Shown piece by piece: positions 16,452-26,601 of a stretch of DNA of 64,000 bases. This DNA comes from Porifericola rhodea. GTDB lineage: Bacteria; Bacteroidota; Bacteroidia; Cytophagales; Cyclobacteriaceae. The stretch's first letter is position 1. Each line of letters opens with the position of its first letter. The translations under genes were made by a program, and so were the position numbers. The notes beneath the pieces are model-generated. The model ran no database searches. It was not told where the DNA came from and saw only the letters and a list, made by a program, of their open reading frames with translations. Location of the stretch: positions 5,100,501-5,164,500 of the forward strand of contig NZ_CP119421.1 of NCBI RefSeq assembly GCF_030506305.1, written 5' to 3'.

Positions 16452-19400
16452 AATGCAAGTAGATTTTGAATAGAGTACCTTTGTCCACTTCACTTTCTAC
16501 TTCGATTTTACCTCCCATAGCTTCTACCTGGTTTTTGGTAATAAATAGACCTATTCCTCTGGCTTCTCTGTGTTCGTGAAACGTTTTATACAAGCCGAAC
16601 AGGCGATTACCATGCTTTTGCAGATCTATACCGAGGCCGTTATCTTCAAAAGAAAGCACAACAAAGTCTTCCTGAATATAAGAAGAAATTTTCACAAAAC
16701 TCTTTCTGTCTTTAGAGCGATATTTAATGCCATTAGTCAAAAAATTTACAATAACACTATCCAGATAAGCGGGTAATGCACGTACTCTTACCTGTGCGTC
16801 TACTTCCTCTTCCAACTTTACTTCAGATTTTTTAGCAAGGGAAGTTATACTGCTCAGATTCTTCAATACGCTTTCGCGCAAAGGTATAATCTGCATTTCC
16901 TCACTGCCCAAAAGGTTGATTTTTACGATCTCAGTGAGATTATCTATAGTTTCTTTCAGGTTTTCTGAAGCTTTTACAAGAAGGTTCATAATCTCTTCCT
17001 CGTAAAGTTCGGGTTTCTCTTCTTTAAAGATCTCCAGCAGGCCTAATATACCTGAAGCATGCGAACGCAGATTATGAGACACGATATGCGCAAAGTTTTT
17101 GAGGCGATCATTCTGATCTTCGGTCACTCTCAAAAGTTCGCTTATCTTTTGTTCTTTATGCTTAATACCAGTAATGTCCAGAATCTGAGAGATAAAATAT
17201 AAAACCTCTCCCTGCTGATCTCTTACTACAGATACAGTGAGTATGATGTAAATTACATGCCCTTTTTTGTGAAAGTAGCGTTTCTCCATACGGTAGCTGT
17301 CCCTGCTGCCCTCAATCACTTCTTGTAAAAGGTTGAGATCGGCATGCAAATCTTCAGGGTGTGTGATATCCTGAAAGGTCAGCTTGTACATTTCGTCTTC
17401 AGTATAGCCAATAATGTCGCATACTGTTTTATTTACCTTAAGCCATTTACCATCTTTATTGAGTAGCGCCATGCCTACAGCAGTATTTTCAAAACTACCT
17501 CTAAAGGCCTGCTCACTCTGACGAAGTGCTTCGTCTGCCTTTTTTCGTTCAGTGATATCGCGCATGGTAACTACCGCCCCCAGTTTGCTACCATCACTAT
17601 CATAAAAAGGAGCGCCATTGGCAAGCAGGTAGCGGGGCTTCGTGCCTTTGGCAATAATACTCATCTCTTCGTCCTGCACATACTCGCCTAAAAAAGCTTT
17701 AACAAGAGGAATATTTTCTGTTTTGAGCGGCGTTCGGGCATCACCTTCAAACAGATCATAATAATCAGCCCAGCGTTCACGAGGTACCGCCAATGCGTCC
17801 ATACCATGCCACTCGCGAGCAGCCCGGTTAAAAAGTACCAGGTTGCCATTTTCGTCGCAGGCTACTACTCCATCATCTACTGCTTCCAGCAGAGCATGTT
17901 TAAACTTCTGCTCTCTCTTGAGTTCTTTTTCAGTTTGCTTTCTCACTGTGATGTCTCTGACCAGTGCCACAAAATATTTTTCATGGTTATCCGCTTCTAT
18001 AAATTGAAGTATAATCTCTACCGGCACTTCGTAACCATCTTTTCTCCGATGAAAAGTTTCAAAGGTTAAGGATGACTGCTCGCCCTTAATAAGTGGGGCA
18101 ATCATCTCTCTGAAAGCTGCTTCGGTAAGGCGACTTTTGATATCTACAGGGGTCATGTGCAATAGCTCAGACTCACTGTAGCCGGTTTGAAGCCTTGCCC
18201 CATTATTAGTGTAAAAGAATTGCAGGGAATCGGGAGTAAACATAAAGATGGCATCCTGGGTGGTATTGATCGCGGAAGTAATTCTTTTGAGTACCCTCTC
18301 GGAGCGCTTGCGAGCACTGATATCTCTGACCAGGGCCACAAAATACCTTTCCCCCTGACTGCCTTTGATATGCTGAAGGATAATCTCTACCGGTATTTCG
18401 TACCCACTTTTTCTCATATGCAGCGTTTCAAAAGAAAATGAGGAGTTATCCTCTCGCAGGAGCGGGGTAATCATTTTGCGAAAGCTTTCTTCCGTAAATA
18501 GACTTTTGATATCTATCGGAGTCATTTGCAGTAGCTCTTCTTCACTATACCCAGTCTGCTGTATCGCGCCACGGTTAACATAGAAAAACTTCAGGCTGTC
18601 TGCGTCAAACATAAAAATACCATCTTCAATTGTGTTGATTGCGGTAGTAATTCGCTTGAGTTCCTTCTCTGAGGCTTTGCGGGCACTAATATCTCTGACC
18701 AGCGCTATAAAATATTTTTCTCCTTCGGATCCCTTAGTGTACTGTAGTATAATTTCTACCGGTACTTCGTGTTTGTCTTTCCTCTGATGCACAGTCTCAA
18801 AAGAAAGAGAAGATTGTTCTTCGTTTAGTAGGGGCTTGATCATTTCGCGGAAGCCAGACTCCGTAAATTTACTTTTGATATCTATGGGAGTCATTTGCAG
18901 TAGTTCTGATTCTGAATAACCCAGTTGCCGAACTGCTCCTTCATTAACGTAGAAAAACTTCAGTTCAATAGGGTCAAACATGAAGATAGCATCTTCTGTG
19001 GTATTGATAGCCGAATTGATCAGCACCAACTCACTTTCGGTCAGTTTCCTTTGCGTTATATCCTGGCGAGTGCCAAACATCATGAGTGGCTTACCGTCTT
19101 CTGTCCAGCTAAATACTTTTCCGCGATCGTGTACCCATACCCAATGTCCATCTTTATGATGTATGCGGGTTTCTATATCATAATACTCAGATTTTCCCCT
19201 AAAACAATTTTCCAGCAATTGCTCTGATGTCTGTTGGTCGTCAGGGTGAGACAGCCTGTGCCAGGTATGTATATCAATCGGTTCAAGTTCTTTTAAAGTA
19301 TAACCTGCTATTTCTGCCCAACGCGCATTAAATATAGTTTCGCCGGTTTGTACATTCCACTCCCAGGTACCTACATTGGTACCACTAAGAATACTGGCGA

Positions 19401-20322
19401 TGCGAGACCGTTCCATTTCCAGATTTTCTTCGTTTTGCCTTTGCTGGGTGATATCCTGAAATGAACCAATCAGTTTATAAGGTTTAACTTCGTCAAAAAG
19501 TGTTTTACCCCTGGCTCTAACCCACTTGGTATTACCGCTATCAGCGATAAGCCTGAAGTTAACATCAAAAGATTGGCCTTTACTTACCGCCAGGTTGAGT
19601 GCTTCGTCCATGATGTGCCTGTCTTCCGGGTGGTAGAAGGCAGCAATATCTTCTTGTTTTGGGTCAAAGTTAGCGGGTACTTCAAAAATATGATAAACAG
19701 CCTCTGTCCAGATGGTTGTATTGTCCGTAAGGTTTATTTCCCATGCACCTACCTTGCTTACGCTCTGGCTTTCGTTAAAAAGAGAGATTAGGTGAGACAA
19801 TTTGTCATTCAGCAGATGATTTTCTTTAGACTTTTTGCGTAGTTCCAGTAGGCCCACTATCTGGCGAGCTATCATTTTCAGACAGGTTAGCTGATCTTTA
19901 TTTAAGCTTTTGGGAGTAGCATGTGTAAGTAATAGGTTGCCCAGTTTTTTGTCAGTTTCGGTAAGGAGAGGAATTTCCGCGTAGAAGCCCAGCTCTTTAT
20001 AGCCATTTCGCAGCCCACTATCTTTTAATGAAGCCTCCTGTCTGGCATCTTCAAGTATAAAAGCATCCTTTTGATCAGCAAGCGTGTCTGCATAGATAGG
20101 AATTTTTTGAGGGAGTTTATGTTTGTCCATACCGTAACAGGCGAGATACCACTGTTGCTCACCATCCTGTAGGCAAATGAGGGCTGTTTTTACTTCGCAA
20201 AGATTAGCCGCCATCTTGGCATAAAAATCATATTCCCCCTCCTCCATTCCACCAATCATATCGTATGAATATTGTTCAAAAAGCCCTTGATTACCATGAA
20301 CGTGCTTTTCAGACTTTTCCAT
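16438..20322 (-). CDS. Multi-PAS sensor histidine kinase with three near-identical tandem PAS repeats
   Basis: The 1294-residue protein has no membrane segment. I see an N-terminal GAF-like domain (about 20-180), two PAS_3-type domains (about 190-430), three tandem PAS domains with an exact 123-residue period (about 430-800), and two more PAS domains (about 805-1060). A dimerisation helix with phospho-acceptor His1083 (IVSHNLRSHASG) and an HATPase domain follow (N box NFLTNGIKY, DNGLGI, ARGIGLF). Seven PAS domains plus a GAF suggest it integrates several soluble cues or redox/light signals; no ligand is evident. It is translationally coupled to the response regulator at 16056-16451. The 369-base DNA period of the tandem PAS block indicates recent internal duplication. 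Confidence 0.93.
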   Translation of the reverse strand: MEKSEKHVHGNQGLFEQYSYDMIGGMEEGEYDFYAKMAANLCEVKTALICLQDGEQQWYLACYGMDKHKLPQKIPIYADTLADQKDAFILEDARQEASLKDSGLRNGYKELGFYAEIPLLTETDKKLGNLLLTHATPKSLNKDQLTCLKMIARQIVGLLELRKKSKENHLLNDKLSHLISLFNESQSVSKVGAWEINLTDNTTIWTEAVYHIFEVPANFDPKQEDIAAFYHPEDRHIMDEALNLAVSKGQSFDVNFRLIADSGNTKWVRARGKTLFDEVKPYKLIGSFQDITQQRQNEENLEMERSRIASILSGTNVGTWEWNVQTGETIFNARWAEIAGYTLKELEPIDIHTWHRLSHPDDQQTSEQLLENCFRGKSEYYDIETRIHHKDGHWVWVHDRGKVFSWTEDGKPLMMFGTRQDITQRKLTESELVLINSAINTTEDAIFMFDPIELKFFYVNEGAVRQLGYSESELLQMTPIDIKSKFTESGFREMIKPLLNEEQSSLSFETVHQRKDKHEVPVEIILQYTKGSEGEKYFIALVRDISARKASEKELKRITTAINTIEDGIFMFDADSLKFFYVNRGAIQQTGYSEEELLQMTPIDIKSLFTEESFRKMITPLLREDNSSFSFETLHMRKSGYEIPVEIILQHIKGSQGERYFVALVRDISARKRSERVLKRITSAINTTQDAIFMFTPDSLQFFYTNNGARLQTGYSESELLHMTPVDIKSRLTEAAFREMIAPLIKGEQSSLTFETFHRRKDGYEVPVEIILQFIEADNHEKYFVALVRDITVRKQTEKELKREQKFKHALLEAVDDGVVACDENGNLVLFNRAAREWHGMDALAVPRERWADYYDLFEGDARTPLKTENIPLVKAFLGEYVQDEEMSIIAKGTKPRYLLANGAPFYDSDGSKLGAVVTMRDITERKKADEALRQSEQAFRGSFENTAVGMALLNKDGKWLKVNKTVCDIIGYTEDEMYKLTFQDITHPEDLHADLNLLQEVIEGSRDSYRMEKRYFHKKGHVIYIILTVSVVRDQQGEVLYFISQILDITGIKHKEQKISELLRVTEDQNDRLKNFAHIVSHNLRSHASGILGLLEIFKEEKPELYEEEIMNLLVKASENLKETIDNLTEIVKINLLGSEEMQIIPLRESVLKNLSSITSLAKKSEVKLEEEVDAQVRVRALPAYLDSVIVNFLTNGIKYRSKDRKSFVKISSYIQEDFVVLSFEDNGLGIDLQKHGNRLFGLYKTFHEHREARGIGLFITKNQVEAMGGKIEVESEVDKGTLFKIYLHYEKI
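17941..19035 (-). repeat. Three tandem 369-base repeats encoding PAS domains
   Basis: The marker sequence ACTTTTGATATCTA recurs at 18133, 18502 and 18871, exactly 369 bases apart. At protein level each unit contains a version of AINTxxDxIFMF, then FFYxNxGAxxQxGYSExELL and MTPxDIKS, ending in YFxALVRDI. Unit limits are approximate. Confidence 0.85.
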
Positions 20323-20932
20323 AAATTTATTTTTTTGTGTCTGGCCATTTGAGTTTGTATTGCATGATTTAAAGGTGCATACCTAATAGCATAGGGTTTC
20401 AGGTATGGTAAGCACAATACAATCTGTAAGCATAGGTTAGGTGGGGCGCTGGTTTAAAAAGCAAAAACACACATATAAACTCATGTATATTCACTTATTA
20501 TTTTTGGGTTATCATGTGTTACAAAGACAAAAGACTCAATGGTTTATACACAAGCAATATAATTTTAAAATTGCAGAAATACATATTTTTATATTCTGTA
20601 TTTCGGTAGATAACCTGAATTTTAATAAGTCATTTAAAGATAATATAGAATATTTATTCTATTATTTATCAATTATTATATATAAATATTTACTACATCA
20701 TGTTGCATACACATAAGTTGCAATAAACACTAAATATTTCGCACGAAAGGTTTCTGATTTCTTAAAGCAAAAGACAGAAATCATCTATTTTACGATGCTA
20801 TTTTGTATTGAATCAAGAAATTAAGTTCAGATGTTATCAATTGAACTCTTAGGGTATGGTAATCAGCAATTTACGGAACTTTACACCTGCTTATTTTAAC
20901 ATGAGTTAGCTCTAATGTAGTATTAGTAAGCT
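20323..20932. other. 610-base AT-rich intergenic region
   Basis: No convincing gene was seen. A weak 7-base inverted repeat (CATACCT 20378-20384, AGGTATG 20401-20407) lies near the kinase start. The part 20560-20720 is extremely AT-rich. The promoter of the kinase gene should be here but no clear consensus was found. Confidence 0.5.
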
Positions 20933-22309
20933 TTAATCCTTCTCTAGGTAGACCTCAGGAATATACCATTGCCCTTTTTCCAGATCAATGCCACCCTTCA
21001 TTTGCTCCTGCACTACTCTGTCTATAATATAAATTCCAGTTTGTGACATATCTTCAAAATTGTCTATGCCTCCATTAGGGAAGTTTTGGCGAGTACGGTG
21101 AATATTGTATTGACTGGCAAACTGCCGACCAAAAGCTTTTTCTACGCCCTCTTTGCCTAACATAAAACCCAGCAAACCACCCCAGGTAGCGGTTGGATTA
21201 TCCGAATCCCATCCGCAGAGGCTACCGACCTTAATAGTTTCTTTGATATCCCCTTCTCCATAAAAAAGGCTAATCAGGCTGGCAGCAAAGTTTATCCCAG
21301 CCGCAAAACAGGCATTACAATATATGTTCTGTTCTGTAAGCCGGTATCCATCCTGCTGTTCCACCTGATAACGCTGATAGATATCGTCTCTTGCCTGCTC
21401 CCAAGGAACCCGGGCCTTGTATTTGCTTTTAACATAAGTATACATTTTGGCAGCATACGATGTATCGGGAAGTTGCTTACTTGCTTCTTCAGCCATCCAC
21501 ATAAGTTGTTCTTTCATGGTTATATTGGACTTTTCCAGAGCTGCCAGTGCGTGCATAACTACATAAAACTGAGATATCCACGCAGCATTATAATTAGCCG
21601 TTGTACGTATGGGCAAATCTGCCATTTTGAGGGCAATATCCGGCCTGCCAGGGGCAAAAAGTCCAAAAATTTCGGTAGTAAGCTGAGCATCAATCATTTC
21701 ATATTCTTTGTTATTAGCTGGATTACTCGTTTCAGGAGGTAGCATTCCCTGCTGCATTAGGTCAAAAGCTCGCTGGTTTGATACCCACAGATAATTTTCT
21801 TCCTCTGGTTTGATATGTTTTAGCCAACCTTCCCTAATCTGCTCAGGACTTAGTATACTAGTCTGATTGGTATAAAGCAGGTGCTGATACATATACTCAA
21901 TATCTGTATCGTCATCGGCACCCCACAGCTCACCTTCTTCTTCAAAAACAAAATCTATACGCTCAGAAAGATGACTAGGCATGTTATCTTCACTAAAAAT
22001 GCTGGGCTGATCCATAGCGCCCCAGTCTTCACGCGTGTAAAAATCACCTGTTTTAATTTCTCCTATATTTCCAATCTTGTCCATTTCCGTAACCAGTCCT
22101 GTCCAGTTAGCGATGCACTGGCCCAACCAAAAACCATAGAGCTTATCTTTGTAAGCATTGCGGTCAATGGTAATGTCATTTTTCTGAGGCTCATAATCCT
22201 GATACACAAGCTGAGGGTTTTTTAAAGTACCTTCTGCAAGAGGTTGAGTACAGGCTGCAACAAAGAGTAGAGAGATTGACATAATACTAATTGAAAACTG
22301 AGTAGCCAT
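20933..22309 (-). CDS. ADP-ribosylglycohydrolase-family lipoprotein
   Basis: The 458-residue protein begins with a lipoprotein signal (FVAAC, Cys20). The ADP-ribosylglycohydrolase fold is indicated by KLYGFWLGQCIANWTG near residue 56, the acidic cluster DDDTDIEY (132-138) and GWDSDNPTATWGGLLGFMLG (366-385), which corresponds to the second metal-binding motif. Characterised members remove ADP-ribose from proteins or related molecules in the cytosol. This one is exported, so the substrate may be different, for example a glycoside or N-ribosyl compound. It lies next to a GHL10 glycoside hydrolase gene but is separated from it by a terminator. Family assignment is firm; substrate is not. Confidence 0.87.
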   Translation of the reverse strand: MATQFSISIMSISLLFVAACTQPLAEGTLKNPQLVYQDYEPQKNDITIDRNAYKDKLYGFWLGQCIANWTGLVTEMDKIGNIGEIKTGDFYTREDWGAMDQPSIFSEDNMPSHLSERIDFVFEEEGELWGADDDTDIEYMYQHLLYTNQTSILSPEQIREGWLKHIKPEEENYLWVSNQRAFDLMQQGMLPPETSNPANNKEYEMIDAQLTTEIFGLFAPGRPDIALKMADLPIRTTANYNAAWISQFYVVMHALAALEKSNITMKEQLMWMAEEASKQLPDTSYAAKMYTYVKSKYKARVPWEQARDDIYQRYQVEQQDGYRLTEQNIYCNACFAAGINFAASLISLFYGEGDIKETIKVGSLCGWDSDNPTATWGGLLGFMLGKEGVEKAFGRQFASQYNIHRTRQNFPNGGIDNFEDMSQTGIYIIDRVVQEQMKGGIDLEKGQWYIPEVYLEKD

Positions 22310-22355
22310 GGTAATGTGAGTTTAGGTTGATCCAGGTTGAATATACTCATACATC

Positions 22356-22393
22356 AGAAAAAAAATGAGGCTACTATGTTGCAGCCTCATTTT
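22356..22393 (-). terminator. Rho-independent terminator of the GHL10 hydrolase gene
   Basis: Arms 22362-22372 and 22383-22393 (AAAATGAGGCT and AGCCTCATTTT) form an 11-base-pair perfect stem with a 10-base loop. On the minus strand it runs into an unbroken T tract. It ends the transcript of the gene at 22399-23940. Confidence 0.85.
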
Positions 22394-22398
22394 AGAAT

Positions 22399-23940
22399 CT
22401 AATCTTTTAAAGAATGAAGCTTTAGCCGAATGGGGCGGCTAGGAATACTCTCCTGATGCTGTCGGTCTACAGCAGTTACTACAATGGTGTGCTTCTTTCT
22501 AAATAGCCCCCTACCTTTCTCTTTAAATGACAGGTGGGGGCTGTAAGTTCTGCCGATGATCGTCTTGCTATCGCTAAGGTTAGGCTCGCTCTCCCCTTCC
22601 TCAGCATAGACGATATAATAGCGCACATCCTGATGGATATCTTCGTTCCACTGAACCAGTACTTCATGACGGTCTCTAGCTGCCTTAACTTCTAATGGTG
22701 GTTGTAGCTCACTTTTAGGTAACCAACTCATCTGCGGAATAAGGGCAGGATAACGATAATGGTTACGCCTGAGCGTATCTGCCAACCCCAAAGGATTTTT
22801 GTTGAATGAGCGTGCGCTAAAGTAGATACTACCGTCTACCTGAAAATTTCGGCGGTTCATATCAATCTGCTTTCCAATCTGGGTAGGCTCTAGCCAGGAT
22901 CTATCATGATTGTTATTTACTTTATAAGCTGCTTGTCCAATATACAGTTGTCGGCCGTAGGTGTTTCGGCTCCACCAGTCCAGTAGCTTCTCATAGTCGG
23001 CTGGTGGGTAGCCTATGCTAAAATATATCTGAGGCACAACATAGTCAATCCATCCATTCTTAAGCCAGGTTAACACATCGGCGTAAAGATCATCATAGCT
23101 GGTCTGTCCGGCCTTACTATCAGACCCGGTAGGGTCTACGTCCTGATTCCTCCAGACACCAAAAGGGCTAACACCAAACTTTACGTGGGGCTTAACTGAC
23201 TGTATGCTATCGTAGACTGATTTTACCAACATATTGATATTGTTTCGTCGCCAGTCCTCAATATTTCCAAAACCTTCGTTGTACCGTTGAAAAGTAGTAC
23301 TATCAGAAAACTGAAGTGTATCTATTTTATAGGGGTAAAAGTAGTCGTCAAAGTGTACTCCATCAATTTCGTAGCGGTTCACTACGTCCATTATAACATT
23401 GACTACATGCTCTCTTGCCCCTGGTATGCCAGGATCCAGATAAGCATGTTTTCCGTAGGTGACTATCCACTCCGGATGATCAAAAAAGACATGGCTAACA
23501 GAATCAATTTCTGCTTTGTTGAAATCAAAAATAGCCCGGTAAGGATTAAACCAGGCATGAAACTCCATACCTTGCTGACGACACTCCTTTATCATAAATG
23601 CCAGCGGATCATAATATGGCTCTGGAGCCTTACCCTCTTTGCCGGTTAACCAACGCGACCAGGGCTCATAAGATGAGTCGTATAGTGCATCTGCATTTGG
23701 CCTGACCTGTACGATAAGAGCATTGAGCCCGTTGTTCTTATGAAAAGTAACCAGTTCTTTGAACTCGTTCCTTTGTTCTTCTGGAGTAAGCCCCTGAGAA
23801 GACGGCCAGTCAATATTGGCGACTGAAGCTACCCATACCCCCCTAAACTCACGTTTTGGAGGATAGCTTTGAGCAATTAAAACAGCAGGTATTAAGGTTA
23901 AAAAAATAGCAAAAAAACATACTGGTAGAGTCTTCTTCAT
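22399..23940 (-). CDS. GHL10/DUF187-family glycoside hydrolase
   Basis: The 513-residue protein has a Sec signal peptide (about 1-23) and a GHL10 catalytic TIM barrel (about 28-370) with family signatures REFRGVWVASVANIDWPS, LNALIVQVRPNADALY, EFHAWFNPYRA, DGVHFDDYFYPY and VKFGVSPFGVWRN. A fibronectin-III-like beta domain follows (about 415-505). DUF187/GHL10 proteins are secreted hydrolases thought to act on peptidoglycan or bacterial polysaccharide; characterised relatives are few. The Asp pair in FDDYF is a good candidate for catalysis. It is monocistronic by its own terminator. Confidence 0.92.
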   Translation of the reverse strand: MKKTLPVCFFAIFLTLIPAVLIAQSYPPKREFRGVWVASVANIDWPSSQGLTPEEQRNEFKELVTFHKNNGLNALIVQVRPNADALYDSSYEPWSRWLTGKEGKAPEPYYDPLAFMIKECRQQGMEFHAWFNPYRAIFDFNKAEIDSVSHVFFDHPEWIVTYGKHAYLDPGIPGAREHVVNVIMDVVNRYEIDGVHFDDYFYPYKIDTLQFSDSTTFQRYNEGFGNIEDWRRNNINMLVKSVYDSIQSVKPHVKFGVSPFGVWRNQDVDPTGSDSKAGQTSYDDLYADVLTWLKNGWIDYVVPQIYFSIGYPPADYEKLLDWWSRNTYGRQLYIGQAAYKVNNNHDRSWLEPTQIGKQIDMNRRNFQVDGSIYFSARSFNKNPLGLADTLRRNHYRYPALIPQMSWLPKSELQPPLEVKAARDRHEVLVQWNEDIHQDVRYYIVYAEEGESEPNLSDSKTIIGRTYSPHLSFKEKGRGLFRKKHTIVVTAVDRQHQESIPSRPIRLKLHSLKD

Positions 23941-24095
23941 ATTTGGGTAAGAGTTTGGTTAGGAAAAAACTAAGCAAGAACACTGAATATAAGTAAAATG
24001 AGCATGACCTAAAGAAAGAAGTATATCCTAAAGATTAAACTTTTAATACATAATCATTTATCTTTTCTCGCAGCATGCTAACTTCGCTGCCTATC

Positions 24096-24103
24096 TAAAT
24101 TTG
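24096..24103 (+). promoter_or_regulatory. Candidate -7 element for the glycan cluster
   Basis: TAAATTTG matches TAnnTTTG exactly and ends 18 bases before the ATG at 24122. It overlaps the alternative TTG start at 24101, which favours the later ATG. No clear -33 TTG was found. Confidence 0.4.
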
Positions 24104-24121
24104 CATATAATCATTTTTCAC

Positions 24122-26590
24122 ATGCTTAAAATTGATTTTAAGAAGCAGGTACTTCCTCATGTTGTGGCCATTGTTATCTTTTTGGTTGTCACTATCGTCT
24201 TTTTTAGCCCTATGTTTTTTGAGAATAAAAGCATACAGCAGAACGATGTCATTATGGGCTTATCTTCCGGACAGGAAATCAAAGAATACCGTGAGCGAAC
24301 CGGAGAAGAAGCCTTATGGACCAATGCTATGTTTTCAGGTATGCCTGCTTATCTGATAAGCATTCGCTATGAAGGCGAAGCTATTATTGATTTTATGCAA
24401 AACCTATATTCCTTCTGGCTACCCCGGCAGGCAGAAGTTATCTTTAAGTGCTTCCTGAGCTTTTACATTATGCTCTTGATCTTTGGCGTTAGGCCCTATC
24501 TAGCCATTGCAGGAGCAATAGCCTATGGCCTGGGCACATTTAATATTGTTAGCCTGGAGGCCGGACACATCTGGAAGATAGAAGCTATCGCTTACATGCC
24601 ATTGGTACTTGCCGGTATACATCTTACTTATCGGGGCAAACTGCTATGGGGCTTTACGCTAACTGCTTTGGCCCTAGCGTTAGAAATTGATAGTAACCAC
24701 CTTCAAATCACCTATTATCTATTACTTATTGTGCTTATTTATGGTATCACGATGCTGGTAGATGCCATTAAGAAAAAAGACCTCAAACCTTTTATAACTA
24801 AATCTCTAATACTCATACTTGCCGCAGCATTGGGTGCCGGCACTAATCTGGGTAGGCTATGGAACACCTACCAGTATGGTCAGTATTCTACCCGTGGCCC
24901 TTCTCCACTAACAGAAAGCGCCAGTACCGGAGACGATAAAGGTCTGGACAGAGACTATGTATTTAGTTACAGTATTGGCATTGCCGAGACATTTACACTG
25001 ATGATTCCGGATTTTTCCGGCGGAGCCAGCAATCGTAATATTGGCATGGATTCTAATTTAGGAGAGATGCTTCAGAGAGCAAACGTAAGTCCACAGCAGG
25101 CCCAAAGCTTTGTAAATAATGCTCCTACCTACTGGGGTAGTAAGCCCAGTACCGCTGGCCCTACCTATGCCGGGGCTGTCATAGCGCTTCTTTTCTTTGT
25201 AGGATGCTTTTTTGCGCCCAAAGTACATCGTACATGGCTGATCATAGCAACAGTATTTTCTATCATGCTAAGTTGGGGGCACAACTTCAGCGCATTTAAT
25301 TATTTGGTGTATGATATTTTGCCCGGCTACAACAAGTTCCGGGTAGTAGAGATGGCATTAGTTATAGCGCTGCTTTGTATTCCATTTCTAGGAATGTTAG
25401 GGATTGAATACCTACTTAGAAGTGAATGGAACAATGCTACTAAAAAACGCTTCTACACGGCGGTAGGCATACCGGCCGGACTATTGCTGCTTATACTAAT
25501 TTTTGGAGGCAGCATGAGCTTTGAAAGTCCTCAGGACAGCCGTCTAATGCAGATGGGCAATCAAACTCTGGTAGATGCAGTAATAGAAGACCGTGAGGCT
25601 TTATTGAGAAGTGATACCATTCGTTCTTTAATATTTACCCTATTAGCAGCAGCCTTAATGTTCTTCTACAAAGGAAAGAGCGTTCCGTATGCAGGTTTAG
25701 CTATTGGTGTTATTGCCTTATCAACACTGGATTTATGGACAGTTGGAGCGCGCTTTCTGGACGAAGGCAGCTACGTAAGAGACCGTAATAAATACGACCT
25801 CATGTCTGCATCGGAGGCTGATAACTTTATACTGGAACAAAATGAAGATAGAGCCAGAGTACTAAACTTAAGGAATCCCTGGAACGATGGAATTACCTCT
25901 TATTACCATTCCTCTATTGGCGGATATCATGGGGCTAAAATCGGTCGTTATCAGGATCTGATTAATTATTATTTAAATGATGAGTTGGTAAGTATTATAC
26001 AGAACCTTCAGAATGGAAATACAAACTTCACCAACATATCGGTGCTTAATATGCTTAACGCACGTTATTTCAAGGCAGGTGATGTAAAGAACGCTGTAAT
26101 TGTAAATGAGCAGGCTCTGGGTAATGCCTGGCTGGTAAATCAGGTAAATCCAGTATCTAATGCTGATGAAGCAATCAATGCATTGGGGAATACAGACTTA
26201 TCTAATACTGCTATCATTAACACTTCAGATTTTCAGTTGGACAACACTAGTTTTAGCAGTGAGGGTAGTATACAAATGACAAACTACGCGCCCAACGCCA
26301 TTAGCTATAAAGTAGATGCAGCTAAAGAAAGCTTTGCTGTATTCTCAGAAATCTATTATCCGGAAGGCTGGCAGGCCTATATTGACGATGAAGCCGTAGA
26401 ACATGTACGAGTAAACTACATACTACGTGGGCTAGCCATACCTGCCGGACAGCACAGCATTAGGTTTGAGTTTAAACCTCAGTCCTATTTTATAGGAAGC
26501 AAAGTATCATTGGTATGTACAATATTAGTAAGCCTGCTCTTGCTTGCTAGCATCGGAGTGAGTGTAAAAGAAAATAAGCAAAAAGCTTAA
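24122..26590 (+). CDS. YfhO-like multi-spanning membrane protein (GT-C type)
   Basis: From the ATG at 24122 the protein has 822 residues with about a dozen membrane segments in the first two thirds, an extracytoplasmic domain (about residues 560-790) and a final membrane segment near the C-terminus. The layout and sequence, including GMPAYLI and later YPEGWQAYIDDE and LRGLAIPAGQHSI, match the YfhO family, which is linked to glycosylation of lipoteichoic acid in Gram-positives and is common in Bacteroidota glycan loci. It may transfer sugars from a lipid carrier on the outer face of the membrane. It heads a same-strand run of glycan genes, with the next gene 11 bases downstream. Confidence 0.88.
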   Translation: MLKIDFKKQVLPHVVAIVIFLVVTIVFFSPMFFENKSIQQNDVIMGLSSGQEIKEYRERTGEEALWTNAMFSGMPAYLISIRYEGEAIIDFMQNLYSFWLPRQAEVIFKCFLSFYIMLLIFGVRPYLAIAGAIAYGLGTFNIVSLEAGHIWKIEAIAYMPLVLAGIHLTYRGKLLWGFTLTALALALEIDSNHLQITYYLLLIVLIYGITMLVDAIKKKDLKPFITKSLILILAAALGAGTNLGRLWNTYQYGQYSTRGPSPLTESASTGDDKGLDRDYVFSYSIGIAETFTLMIPDFSGGASNRNIGMDSNLGEMLQRANVSPQQAQSFVNNAPTYWGSKPSTAGPTYAGAVIALLFFVGCFFAPKVHRTWLIIATVFSIMLSWGHNFSAFNYLVYDILPGYNKFRVVEMALVIALLCIPFLGMLGIEYLLRSEWNNATKKRFYTAVGIPAGLLLLILIFGGSMSFESPQDSRLMQMGNQTLVDAVIEDREALLRSDTIRSLIFTLLAAALMFFYKGKSVPYAGLAIGVIALSTLDLWTVGARFLDEGSYVRDRNKYDLMSASEADNFILEQNEDRARVLNLRNPWNDGITSYYHSSIGGYHGAKIGRYQDLINYYLNDELVSIIQNLQNGNTNFTNISVLNMLNARYFKAGDVKNAVIVNEQALGNAWLVNQVNPVSNADEAINALGNTDLSNTAIINTSDFQLDNTSFSSEGSIQMTNYAPNAISYKVDAAKESFAVFSEIYYPEGWQAYIDDEAVEHVRVNYILRGLAIPAGQHSIRFEFKPQSYFIGSKVSLVCTILVSLLLLASIGVSVKENKQKA

Positions 26591-26601
26591 GTAAGTAGAA
26601 A

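Noticed and set aside
20441-20716. 91-codon open frame in the AT-rich gap
   Set aside because: Very AT-rich, composition unlike coding DNA, many rare aromatic/Ile runs and no family resemblance; taken as a chance frame.
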